Notes under the pieces: model-generated
The model's database searches: none
What the model saw: only the letters and a program-made list of their open reading frames with translations
What the model was told of the DNA's origin: nothing
Made by a program: the position numbers and the translations under genes
Part shown: piece by piece, positions 54,108 through 62,656 of the stretch
Numbering within the stretch: the first letter of the stretch is position 1
Layout: each line of letters starts with the position of its first letter
Assembly: GCF_016185115.1 (NCBI RefSeq)
Contig: NZ_JACPOF010000021.1
Coordinates: forward strand, 62,001 to 126,000
Reading direction: 5' to 3'
Length of the DNA: 64,000 bases
DNA from: Polaromonas sp.
GTDB taxonomy: Bacteria > Pseudomonadota > Gammaproteobacteria > Burkholderiales > Burkholderiaceae_C

Positions 54108-56123
54108 ATGAGTTCACCTGATATTCCGCAGATCCGCCTTTACCAAAACTGGCTTCGCGACGCCCGCGGTCTTTCGTTTGACAGCTACGACGCCCTGTGG
54201 CGCTGGTCGACGACAGATCTGGATGCCTTCTGGCAAAGCATCTGGGACTACTTTGACCTGCAGTCGCCCACGCCGCACAGCGCCGTGCTCGGCAAGCGAC
54301 AGATGCCGGGTGCCGAGTGGTTCCCGGGCGCGCAGGTCAACTACGCACAGCACATCCTCAGCCATGCGGGCAAGGCCCATGCGGCTGGCCTGCCCGCGCT
54401 GGTCAGCCACAACGAGAAAAGCCTGGCAGCGGACCTTGCACCGCAAGAATTGTCATGGCCTGAACTGAAGCGTCAGGTGGCCTCGCTGGCCCTGCATCTG
54501 AAAGCGCAGGGCGTTGAGCCCGGCGACAGGGTCGCCGCCTACCTGCCCAACATCCCGGAAACCATCGTTGCCTTCATGGCTGTCGCCAGCATAGGCGGCG
54601 TCTGGAGTGTCTGCGCGCCCGACATGGGCACCAACTCTGTCCTTGACCGTTTCAGGCAGATAGAACCCAAAGTCCTGATCGCCTGCGATGGGGTGACTTA
54701 TGGCGGTCGCGACATGGACCGCACTGCTGTCGTGGCCGAACTGCGCGCCGCCCTCCCCAGCGTGCAGCATGTCATCGTCCACTACAACCTCGGCACGGTA
54801 GGTGTGGTGGCAGGCAGCACCCGGTTCACCGACGCAACTGCCAGCAGCAATGCCCAAACGCAGGCGTTCGAGCCGATGTGGCTGCCCTTTGACCATCCGC
54901 TATGGATCGTCTATTCAAGCGGCACCACCGGTTTGCCCAAACCCATAGTCCATGGCCATGGCGGCGTGATGATCGTGGCGCTGGCCTTGCTGCGCCTGAA
55001 CAACGACGTAGCCCCCAGCGCTGCGGGCAAGGGCACACCCGAGCGCTTTTTCTGGTACAGCTCCACCGGCTGGATCATGTGGAACGTGCAGGCAGGCGCC
55101 TTGCTCAACGGCACGACCACCTGCATCTTTGACGGCAACCCCGCAGGCAGCAACAAAGACCAGCCCGACTGGACCACGCTGTGGCGTTTTGCGGCAGGCA
55201 CCGGCGTCACCTTTTTCGGCGCGGGTGCGGCGTTTTATGCCAATTGCATGAAGGCGGGCGTTGATCTTTCTGCCTGCGGTAATCTTTCAAAAACCCGCAC
55301 GCTGGGCGCGACCGGATCGCCACTCTCGCCCGAAGCGCAGAGTTGGGGGACTGAAGAATTCCGCAAACTCCACATTGAAATCTGGTGGTGCAACATTTCG
55401 GGCGGTACTGACTTTGCCGGAGCTTTCATTTCGGGAAATCGCGAGCTACCAGTCGTCCCGGGCGAAATGCAATGCCGCGTTCTCGGTTGCGCAGTAGAGG
55501 CGTGGAATGAAAAAGGTGAGGCGGTGATTGATGAAGTCGGCGAGCTGGTGTGTGTACAACCCCTGCCCTCCATGCCGCTCCATTTCTGGGGTGACCAGGG
55601 CAACCAGAGATACCTCTCAAGCTACTTCGACATGTACCCCGGCGTCTGGCGGCATGGCGATTGGCTCAAAATCACGCCGCAGGGCAGCTGCATCATCTAT
55701 GGCCGCAGCGACGCCACCATCAACCGCTACGGCCTGCGCATGGGCACCAGCGAGTTGTACAGCGCGATAGAGGCGCTGCCCGAAGTGCTTGATTCAATGG
55801 TGGTGGACCTGGAGTTTCTGGGGCGCGAAAGTTATATGCCGCTGTTTGTGGTGCTGCGCCCGGGCATGGCTCTTGACGACGCGATGAAAACAAAACTCAA
55901 CAACGCCGTCAAAACCGCATTGTCCCCGCGCTTTGTGCCCAACGAGATCTTTGCGGTGCCTGAAATTCCACGCACCCTGTCGGGCAAAAAGCAGGAGCTG
56001 CCCATCAAGAAGCTGCTGCTGGGCGAGTCGATTGAAAAAGTCATCAACCGCGACGCCATGGCCAACCCGGGCAGTCTCGACTGGTATGTCGATTTTGCGA
56101 AGCTGCGTGCGGCGCAAGGATGA
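54108..56123 (+). CDS. Acetoacetyl-CoA synthetase
   Basis: A 671-residue adenylate-forming enzyme of acetoacetate-CoA ligase size. VYSSGTTGLPKPIVHGHGG near residue 268 is the P-loop, FWYSSTGWIMWNVQAG follows, GRSDATINRYGLRMGTSELYSAIEA near residue 532 is the hinge region, and the catalytic lysine is in RTLSGKKQELPIKKLL near residue 630. It activates acetoacetate, derived from ketone bodies, PHB or leucine breakdown. It is divergent from the TetR gene. Confidence 0.93.
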   Translation: MSSPDIPQIRLYQNWLRDARGLSFDSYDALWRWSTTDLDAFWQSIWDYFDLQSPTPHSAVLGKRQMPGAEWFPGAQVNYAQHILSHAGKAHAAGLPALVSHNEKSLAADLAPQELSWPELKRQVASLALHLKAQGVEPGDRVAAYLPNIPETIVAFMAVASIGGVWSVCAPDMGTNSVLDRFRQIEPKVLIACDGVTYGGRDMDRTAVVAELRAALPSVQHVIVHYNLGTVGVVAGSTRFTDATASSNAQTQAFEPMWLPFDHPLWIVYSSGTTGLPKPIVHGHGGVMIVALALLRLNNDVAPSAAGKGTPERFFWYSSTGWIMWNVQAGALLNGTTTCIFDGNPAGSNKDQPDWTTLWRFAAGTGVTFFGAGAAFYANCMKAGVDLSACGNLSKTRTLGATGSPLSPEAQSWGTEEFRKLHIEIWWCNISGGTDFAGAFISGNRELPVVPGEMQCRVLGCAVEAWNEKGEAVIDEVGELVCVQPLPSMPLHFWGDQGNQRYLSSYFDMYPGVWRHGDWLKITPQGSCIIYGRSDATINRYGLRMGTSELYSAIEALPEVLDSMVVDLEFLGRESYMPLFVVLRPGMALDDAMKTKLNNAVKTALSPRFVPNEIFAVPEIPRTLSGKKQELPIKKLLLGESIEKVINRDAMANPGSLDWYVDFAKLRAAQG

Positions 56124-56188
56124 ATAGCATTCCGTACGATGAGGCGTTGTGATTTCCCTTGCTTGGAGCTAGTCGCAGCAACGGGTAT

Positions 56189-56221
56189 TAGTCCGACGGT
56201 TCTGTTGTCGGGAGCGGACTA
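56189..56221 (+). promoter_or_regulatory. Hairpin in the region upstream of the Bug/ETF cluster
   Basis: TAGTCCG and CGGACTA form a perfect seven-pair stem enclosing a 19-base loop that can add a few more pairs. There is no T-run, so it is not a classical terminator. It sits 66 bp after the synthetase stop. Confidence 0.4.
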
Positions 56222-56305
56222 GGGTCTGTCCCTCACTTGCTGGATTCTGGCTCGTCGTGACGGGTTTGCTGAAGGTCTACACCCCGCTCCGTATCGTTTA
56301 CATGC

Positions 56306-56323
56306 AATATTCTTATGAATATT
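56306..56323. promoter_or_regulatory. AT-rich inverted repeat upstream of the Bug/ETF cluster
   Basis: AATATTC-TTAT-GAATATT has perfect seven-base arms, 87 bp before the Bug gene start and in a distinctly AT-richer stretch. It is a plausible operator for a regulator of the following catabolic block, but no regulator gene lies adjacent. Confidence 0.45.
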
Positions 56324-56409
56324 CATGGTTGCGGCGATGGTAGCTTATTGAGGACACGCTGATACTCCACAGAGGCAGAGAAGCCCAAGACTTATAAAAG
56401 GAGACAGAC

Positions 56410-57393
56410 ATGCCCTCAAGTTTCGATTTGAAGCAGAGAGTTGTGCGCGCGCTGACGGCCCTTCTTGCCACGGCCACATTCGCAAGCGCCGCGATCGCCG
56501 CCTATCCGGACAAACCGATCAAGATGATTGTTCCCTGGCCTCCGGGCGGGGGGTCCGATTCGGTTGCTCGAATCATCTCCAAGCGGCTTTCCGAGCGCCT
56601 TGGACAGCCGGTGGTTATCGATAATCGCGCCGGCGCCACAGGTCTGATCGGCACCGATGCTGCCGTGAAGGCGGTGCCGGACGGGTATACCCTTGTTTTT
56701 ATTGCAGACTCCTATCTGGTGAGTCCGCATGCATCCCCCAAGGTTGCGAAATACGATCCGAGAAAAGACTTCACAGACATCAGCATCGTTGGTTACGTGC
56801 CTTTTGTGCTGGTCGTCAACGCGGAAAAACATCCGGGCGGCCTGGCGCAGTTCATCGAGGAAGCCAAAAAGCCGGGATCTAACCTGACCTATTCGTCATG
56901 GGGCGTGGGCAGCTCCGGCCAGATGGCAATGGAGATGTTCAAGACGGAAACCGGCGCACGCCTGACCCACGTTCCATTTCAGGGCGCAGCTCCCGCCATG
57001 ACGGCAGTGCTGGGTGCGCAGGTTGACGCACTTTTTGTGCCGCTGGTTGTGGCTCTCCCGCATCATCGTTCGGGCAAAGCAAAAATCCTGGGCGTCGCTG
57101 CCAAGCAGCGCTTCTCCGGAGCGCCTGACTTGCCGACGATGACAGAGCAGGGTGTTGGTTCGTGGATATCGTGGATGGGCGTGCTCGGCCCCGCCAAGAT
57201 GCCGGCCGATATTGCAGCGCGGCTCAATGCGGAACTCAAGGCCATGAGCGAGGAACCGCAGATACGCGAGGCCCTGCTCAAGGCGGGGCTTGATCCCGCC
57301 TACACCACCCAACAGGAACTCAGCCGTTTCGTCGGCTCTGAATACGATCGCCTGGGCAAAGTGATCCGCGACGCAAAAATCACGGTCGACTGA
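56410..57393 (+). CDS. Tripartite tricarboxylate transporter (Bug) solute-binding protein
   Basis: A 327-residue Bug protein. Its signal peptide is cleaved near ASAAIAA-YP (residue about 31), followed by DKPIKMIVPWPPGGGSDSVARIISKRL, IDNRAGATGLIGTDAAVKA and YSSWGVGSSGQMAMEMF. It is preceded by AAAGGAGA. It opens the accessory block that continues with a flavoprotein and ETF genes, so its ligand is probably the acid degraded by them. No TctAB genes accompany it. Confidence 0.93.
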   Translation: MPSSFDLKQRVVRALTALLATATFASAAIAAYPDKPIKMIVPWPPGGGSDSVARIISKRLSERLGQPVVIDNRAGATGLIGTDAAVKAVPDGYTLVFIADSYLVSPHASPKVAKYDPRKDFTDISIVGYVPFVLVVNAEKHPGGLAQFIEEAKKPGSNLTYSSWGVGSSGQMAMEMFKTETGARLTHVPFQGAAPAMTAVLGAQVDALFVPLVVALPHHRSGKAKILGVAAKQRFSGAPDLPTMTEQGVGSWISWMGVLGPAKMPADIAARLNAELKAMSEEPQIREALLKAGLDPAYTTQQELSRFVGSEYDRLGKVIRDAKITVD

Positions 57394-57481
57394 ATTTCCC
57401 CGGGTTTTCCCCGGCCACCATTGCGTTACCCGCACGTGCCCGCAAGCCGGGCGGGATGGCAGCACCTACAAGGACGGCAAC

Positions 57482-58912
57482 ATGACAATGCACACAGACA
57501 TGCTCGTGATAGGTGGCGGAATGGCGGGGTTTTGCGCCGCGCTTGAGTTGGCAGAAGCCGGCCGCGAAGTACTGTTGCTTGAAAAGATGGGCTACACGGG
57601 CGGCTCCTCGGCCATGAGCGGTGGCTGCCTGGCGCTGGCCGGGACCGGCCTGCAGGAAAAAAACGGCATCGAGGACTCCAACGAACTGCTCACCAAAGAC
57701 CTGCGCGAGGTAGGCCAGCAGGAGGGCGATGAAAACCTGATCAAGGCCTATGTCGACAACCAACTGGAAACCTACAACTGGCTGTGCGCGCACGGTGTGG
57801 AGTTCAGCCCCATAGTGGCGACGCTTTCAGGCCAGTCGGTGCCGCGTGCCCACGCGCTTGATCCTGCGGACACCATACGTCTGCTGGAGGCGCGCTGCAA
57901 GGCGACGGGCAAGGTCACTGTCATGCTGTCGGCCCGCGCCGAGCGTTTTGCCTATAACGAATTGACCGCGCTGGTCGAGGCCGTGCGCGTTCAAACGCCC
58001 TCGGGCACGCAAACGGTTGCGGTATCCGGCAAAGTAATCCTTGCAAGCGGGGGTTTTTGCCAGGACAAGGAGATGGTTCGCCGTTTTGCACCGCACTATG
58101 CCGAGGCCGTGTTTGTTGGCGGCGCCGGCAACGTCGGTGACGGTTTGCGCATGGCTTGGAAACTGGGTGCCGACTTGCGCGACATGGCACACATCAAAGG
58201 CACCTACGGCAAACACCCCGTGGACATGACCAATGACCACAGTTGCCTGGCAGCCTACAAGGGCGCAGTCATCGTCAATCAGGAAGGCAAGCGCTATGTT
58301 GACGAATCGCTTTCCTACAAGCTCCTCGGTGACGCGGTCATGAAGCAAAGCGACCACACAAGCTATCAGGTATTTGACCAGCCCATCTTCGATAGCGGCG
58401 ATGACCGCGTGAAGATTCTCGATTTCAACCGCCGGCTCGAAGAAGGCACCCTGCTCAAGGCAGACACGCTGCAGGAGCTGGCGCAGATGATAGATATTCC
58501 TTACGAAGTACTCAAAAGTACGCTGGACACCTATAACGGTTATGTGGACGCAGGGCACGACCCCGACTTCGATCGCAAGGCGCTGGTACACCATCATGGC
58601 GAACTGGTGCGCGTCGAAACCGGTCCGTTTTACGCCTATCCGTCTACCGCCGTGGTGTTTGGCACCTATTGCGGCCTCCGCATAGATGCCCAGATGCATG
58701 TGCTGGACGTTTTTGGCGACCGCATCGGCGGGCTGCTTGCTGCGGGTGAAGTTGTGGGCGGCTTTCACGGCGGGGCTTACATGACCGGCACGTCGCTGGG
58801 CAAGGCCGCGATCTTCGGGCGCATCGCGGCGAAAACGGCGTTGGCGGAATCCCCGCCCCAACCTGGCAAACAGGCTGCCCGCCTGGTCGAGACTGCCGGC
58901 GCATCGGTCTGA
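57482..58912 (+). CDS. FAD-dependent dehydrogenase (fumarate-reductase/ketosteroid-dehydrogenase fold)
   Basis: A 476-residue flavoprotein of the FAD_binding_2 class. FAD motif MLVIGGGMAGFCAALELAEAGREVLLLEKMGYTGGSSAMSGG lies at the start, and a second cluster TYCGLRIDAQMHVLDVFGDRIGGLLAAGEVVGGFHGGAYMTGTSLGKAAIFGRIAA is near the C-terminus. The family includes fumarate/urocanate reductases and 3-ketosteroid dehydrogenases, and catalyses alpha,beta-desaturation or its reverse. With a dedicated ETF pair immediately downstream it more likely works as a dehydrogenase passing electrons to ETF. The substrate is unknown. ETF genes start nine bases downstream. Confidence 0.87.
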   Translation: MTMHTDMLVIGGGMAGFCAALELAEAGREVLLLEKMGYTGGSSAMSGGCLALAGTGLQEKNGIEDSNELLTKDLREVGQQEGDENLIKAYVDNQLETYNWLCAHGVEFSPIVATLSGQSVPRAHALDPADTIRLLEARCKATGKVTVMLSARAERFAYNELTALVEAVRVQTPSGTQTVAVSGKVILASGGFCQDKEMVRRFAPHYAEAVFVGGAGNVGDGLRMAWKLGADLRDMAHIKGTYGKHPVDMTNDHSCLAAYKGAVIVNQEGKRYVDESLSYKLLGDAVMKQSDHTSYQVFDQPIFDSGDDRVKILDFNRRLEEGTLLKADTLQELAQMIDIPYEVLKSTLDTYNGYVDAGHDPDFDRKALVHHHGELVRVETGPFYAYPSTAVVFGTYCGLRIDAQMHVLDVFGDRIGGLLAAGEVVGGFHGGAYMTGTSLGKAAIFGRIAAKTALAESPPQPGKQAARLVETAGASV

Positions 58913-58921
58913 GATCGCAGC

Positions 58922-59740
58922 GTGAGCATTCGAATTGCAGTGCTGGTGGCGGGCATCGCCGACGTCAAATGGCGCGCCACTGAACTCGGCTTGCCGCTGG
59001 ATGGCGCGGTACAAGGCCCTGCAGTGGCACGAAAGCTCAGTCCCTTTGACGAGGCGGCCCTCGAGTGCGCCCTGAAATTGCGTGACGCAGACGCCTCAGT
59101 CCACCTGCGATGCATAGTTGCCAGCGATAGTGCCGATGCGGGGCTGCTGCACGCCGTGTCTGCGTACCGGCCATCGAGCCTGCAAGGCGTGGTGATATCA
59201 CAGGAAAGGTTTTGGGACGCCCAGGCCCTGGCTATTGAACTGGCCGCCACCACAGTTTGCGAATCCGGCCCGGTGGACCTGGTACTGGTTGGCCGCGAGT
59301 TTGGCGATTTTGATGACGGCGTTTTCGCGCCATCGCTGGCGCAGGCACTGGACCGCCCCTTCGTGGCGCTGGCCCAGGAAATCCACAGTCAGGGAGATGG
59401 CCTTGTGTTTGTGAGGGAGCGGTCAAGCGCGCGCGAGTGCATAAACACTCAAGGTCCGATAGTCGCGAGCATGACTAACGCCAAATCCAACCGCCTGCGT
59501 TACCCGCTGATGAAAAACGTGATGGCGGCCAAACGCGAGCCAGTGCAGATGCCATCACTCGCGGCGTCGCAACGGTCCCCCACTCGCCGTGCGGTTTCGG
59601 TAACAGCGGTCGTTGCGAAACCCCGTAATGAGGTGCCTTGCCGCATGGTGCCGGGCACCGAAGACGAACAGGCCAGGGCGGTGGCCGACTTTCTGGGCCG
59701 GCTCCTCAATGCCGGGGCTTCAGCGCGAAGCCCACTTTGA
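58922..59740 (+). CDS. Electron-transfer flavoprotein beta-subunit homologue
   Basis: A 272-residue ETF-beta-like protein. The N-terminal nucleotide-binding fold (RIAVLVAGIADVKWR) and LSPFDEAALECALKLRDAD match, as do VDLVLVGREFGDFDDGVFAPSLAQALDRPFVALAQEI and VASMTNAKSNRLRYPLMKNVMAAKREPVQ near residue 180. The start codon is GTG 58922. It would hold AMP and pair with the ETF alpha encoded two bases on. Sequence is divergent from core ETF beta, suggesting a substrate-specific ETF. Confidence 0.82.
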   Translation: MSIRIAVLVAGIADVKWRATELGLPLDGAVQGPAVARKLSPFDEAALECALKLRDADASVHLRCIVASDSADAGLLHAVSAYRPSSLQGVVISQERFWDAQALAIELAATTVCESGPVDLVLVGREFGDFDDGVFAPSLAQALDRPFVALAQEIHSQGDGLVFVRERSSARECINTQGPIVASMTNAKSNRLRYPLMKNVMAAKREPVQMPSLAASQRSPTRRAVSVTAVVAKPRNEVPCRMVPGTEDEQARAVADFLGRLLNAGASARSPL

Positions 59741-59741
59741 T

Positions 59742-60755
59742 ATGAGTGATGTGAATACCTTTGTTGTCATCATTCCCGGTGACGAGCAGGCCGGCGATTC
59801 GGCGGGCTTGCTGGCTTCGGCGCGGCGCATCGCTGCTGCGTCCATGCCCGGCAAGGTGCACGCCATAGTGCTTGGTTCGCCGGGTGAGGCCGCCATGCCA
59901 CAAAAACTCCTTGCAGCGGGCGCGTCGTCGGTATTACTCGTCTCGCATGAATCGCTGATCCAGCCGGTGCAAGGCGGACAACTGCTGGATCTGTTGCTGG
60001 CGGTACTGTCCGACGCCACGCAGGACTCGGCCAAAAACAAGCCGTCATTGTTCCTGTTTGCAGCTTCTCCCCTGGCCGATGAGATCGCGGCCGGCGCGGC
60101 CTTTCGCACCGGCGGCACGGCATTGGGCCGGTGTTCAAGCATCGAGATGCAGGGCGAGCAAATCGTGGCGAGCCGCGCGGCGTTTGGCGGGCGCATCAAA
60201 GTCGACCTTAGCGCGCTGGCGTTGCACTGCTTTGCGTGCATACGGCCGGGTGAGGCTTGTGTGCCTGTACAGGCAAGTGATGCAACCGTCGGGCAAGTGC
60301 GTGAGATCACATTGTGCGGTGCCTTGTCAATCCCATTAAACGCCACGTTTGAAGCGCAACCTGCAAGCAGGCGTCGCGTGGACGCGGCAAAGGTTGTGGT
60401 TTCCGGCGGCCGCGGCATGGGCGGCCCGGAAGGTTTTGAGCAGCTTGATGCGCTCGCCAGCGCGCTGGACGGCGCCCTGGCAGGCAGTCTGCCGGCTGTT
60501 GATGCCGGCTGGGTGCCGGTGACCTCGCAGGTCGGCCAGTCCGGCAATTACGTTACGCCGCTGGTGTATGTGGCGGTGGGCATTTCAGGCACGTTGCAGC
60601 ACCTTGCCGGCATAGGCCCTAACGTCCGCATCGTGGCCATCAACAACGACCCGGAGGCCAACATCTTCCAGGAGGCGCAGCTTGGCGTTGTCGCTGACTG
60701 GCGCGTTGTTGTTCCGCTCATCACGGCGCACCTCCGGGCTGAAGCGGCCAACTGA
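59742..60755 (+). CDS. Electron-transfer flavoprotein alpha subunit
   Basis: A 337-residue ETF alpha. The C-terminal FAD domain is well conserved: VVVSGGRGMGGPEGFEQLDALASALDGALAGSLPAVDAGWVPVTSQVGQSGNYVTPLVYVAVGISGTLQHLAGIGPNVRIVAINNDPEANIFQEAQLGVVADW, near residue 210 onward. The N-terminal half is more divergent. It accepts electrons from the adjacent dehydrogenase and passes them to ETF-ubiquinone oxidoreductase, which is not in this window. Start ATG 59742 follows the ETF-beta stop by one base. Confidence 0.9.
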   Translation: MSDVNTFVVIIPGDEQAGDSAGLLASARRIAAASMPGKVHAIVLGSPGEAAMPQKLLAAGASSVLLVSHESLIQPVQGGQLLDLLLAVLSDATQDSAKNKPSLFLFAASPLADEIAAGAAFRTGGTALGRCSSIEMQGEQIVASRAAFGGRIKVDLSALALHCFACIRPGEACVPVQASDATVGQVREITLCGALSIPLNATFEAQPASRRRVDAAKVVVSGGRGMGGPEGFEQLDALASALDGALAGSLPAVDAGWVPVTSQVGQSGNYVTPLVYVAVGISGTLQHLAGIGPNVRIVAINNDPEANIFQEAQLGVVADWRVVVPLITAHLRAEAAN

Positions 60756-60785
60756 GCAACCGGAAATCAAAGCAAAGGACTTGAA

Positions 60786-61580
60786 ATGAAAATCTGGTAC
60801 CAGAGCTCCAGCAGCTACGGTTTTGAGCCTGTCTGGGACGAATACGGCAAGACGCTTGAAGACCAGTGCCGAGCAGTAGTGCGTCCCGGCACCGACGTGC
60901 ATGTTGAGGGCATCCCGGTCATGCTGCGCGACGTTGAAAACTGGAAAGCACTGCAGTACTACCAGAACGCGCAGTCCATGAAAAACATGATGCGCGCCCA
61001 GGAAGAAGGCTATGACGCCTTCGTGATAGGCTGCACGCTGGATGTCGCGCTGGCTGAAGGTAAAAGCATGCTCGACATTCCCGTGGTGGGCATCAGCGAG
61101 GCGGCGTATCACATGGCCATGACCATGGGCCGGCTGTTTGCAGTGGTCACCAGCTCGCCGGCTTTGTGGGAGGTTTACGGCGAGCAGGTCGAGCGCTACG
61201 GTGTCGCCAGCCGCAACATGCGCGGCCCTTACGTCGTTCATGCGTCTGAAGAAGAAATTGCCATTGCACTTGCTTCACCCGACGGCTTGATGGCCAAGTT
61301 TGCCGCCGAGGCACGCCGCGCGGTGGCCGACGGCGCATCCGTCATCATCCCCAGCCCGGCGTTTATCGCGACCCTGGCACACCGCTCGGGCATCACCCAG
61401 ATAGACGGCGCGCTGGTTCTGGACACGGTGTCCGTCGCCGTCAAACGTGCGGAGATGCTGGTCGACCTGCGAAAAGCCGGCGTGCAGCCTTCGCGTCGCA
61501 TCGGCGTCTATTGCCAGCCGGAGGCGGCCATGCGGGACGACGCGCTCAGGCAGTTTGAAAAAGTTTTCACCATACGCTGA
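60786..61580 (+). CDS. Asp/Glu-racemase-fold protein lacking the second cysteine
   Basis: A 264-residue protein of the Asp/Glu/hydantoin racemase superfamily. C83 lies in DAFVIGCTLDVAL, at the first catalytic cysteine position. At the second position the sequence is VIIPSPAFIATL, with Ser190 where a cysteine is expected. Two-base racemisation is therefore unlikely. It could be a decarboxylase or isomerase, as with arylmalonate decarboxylase and maleate isomerase in the same superfamily, although these differ in which cysteine is retained. AAAGGA lies before ATG 60786. It is in the middle of the ETF/Bug block and presumably acts on the pathway's acid. Confidence 0.8.
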   Translation: MKIWYQSSSSYGFEPVWDEYGKTLEDQCRAVVRPGTDVHVEGIPVMLRDVENWKALQYYQNAQSMKNMMRAQEEGYDAFVIGCTLDVALAEGKSMLDIPVVGISEAAYHMAMTMGRLFAVVTSSPALWEVYGEQVERYGVASRNMRGPYVVHASEEEIAIALASPDGLMAKFAAEARRAVADGASVIIPSPAFIATLAHRSGITQIDGALVLDTVSVAVKRAEMLVDLRKAGVQPSRRIGVYCQPEAAMRDDALRQFEKVFTIR

Positions 61581-61662
61581 CCGCCTCATTGCACGCGGTA
61601 CTTTCGAGCCCGGACCATCCGGGGCGGAGAGTGCGCTGAGCAGGACATAAAGGAGATTGATC

Positions 61663-62643
61663 ATGAAACGAAATACACGGCAGCTTTTAATGGGTGCTTT
61701 TGCAGCTGCGGCATTGATGGCGTCTGCCCTTCCTGCATCTGCGCAAGAGTTTCCAACAAGGCCCCTGCGCATGCTGGTGGGCTTTCCGCCTGGCGGCAGC
61801 ACCGACGTGATCGCGCGCGACATTTCGGCGGAGTTGTCAAAAGTCCTGGGCCAGCCTGTCGTGGTCGAAAACAAGGTTGGTGTCAACGGAATCCTGGCCT
61901 CCGATGCGCTGGCCAAATCACCGCCCGACGGCTATACCCTGCAATTGGTCATACCGTCCAATGTGACGAATGCCTTTATCTACTCCAAACTGCCGTACGA
62001 CCCGCGCAAGGACATGACGCCGGTCGCGGTGGTCGCCAGTGCGCCCATGGTGATGGTTGTGTCGCCCGGGCTGGGCGTAAACACATTGAAAGAATTCATC
62101 GCGCGTGCCAGAGCGGCGCCCGGCGCCATCAACTCCGGTGCGGCCGGGACCGGCTCAACCCCCAGCCTTGCGCTGGATCTGCTGGGGCAGACGGCGGGCT
62201 TCAAGACCACGTCTGTCAATTACCCGGGCAGCTCGCCGCAGATGCTGGGTTTGCTGAGGAATGACGTGCAGGTTGCATTTGCCACCACTGTGCAGGCCTT
62301 GCCCTATGTCAAGGACAACAGGCTCAAGGCGCTTGCTGTCAGCAGCGCTACGCGCCACCCGCTGCTGCCGGATGTCCCATCGGTACAGGAGGCCGGCGTG
62401 CCGGGTTATGAGAGCGTGGCTTGGTTCGGCGTCTTTGCCGCGCCCGGAACACCCGCGCCCATAGTGGCCAAACTCAATGCCGAGTTGACGCGCATCTCCA
62501 GCCTGCCTGCCATGCAGGGCCGCCTGCGCGCTCAGGGCGCGGACCCGGCTTCCAGCTCGGCGCGGCAGTTTCAGGATTTTGTCGCGGGCGAGTTTGTAAA
62601 GTGGGAGCAGTTTTTCAAGCTCAACCCCATGAAGCTCGACTGA
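61663..62643 (+). CDS. Tripartite tricarboxylate transporter (Bug) solute-binding protein
   Basis: A 326-residue Bug protein, the second in this block. Signal peptide ends ALPASAQ (residue about 28), followed by RPLRMLVGFPPGGSTDVIARDISAELSK, VENKVGVNGILASDALAKSPPDGYTL and NSGAAGTGSTPSLALDLL. ATG 61663 follows AAAGGAG; a TTG two codons earlier is less likely. Its closeness to the racemase-fold gene and MmgE/PrpD gene suggests it binds the same or a related carboxylate as the first Bug protein. Confidence 0.93.
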   Translation: MKRNTRQLLMGAFAAAALMASALPASAQEFPTRPLRMLVGFPPGGSTDVIARDISAELSKVLGQPVVVENKVGVNGILASDALAKSPPDGYTLQLVIPSNVTNAFIYSKLPYDPRKDMTPVAVVASAPMVMVVSPGLGVNTLKEFIARARAAPGAINSGAAGTGSTPSLALDLLGQTAGFKTTSVNYPGSSPQMLGLLRNDVQVAFATTVQALPYVKDNRLKALAVSSATRHPLLPDVPSVQEAGVPGYESVAWFGVFAAPGTPAPIVAKLNAELTRISSLPAMQGRLRAQGADPASSSARQFQDFVAGEFVKWEQFFKLNPMKLD

Positions 62644-62656
62644 CCGCAAGGCTGCC

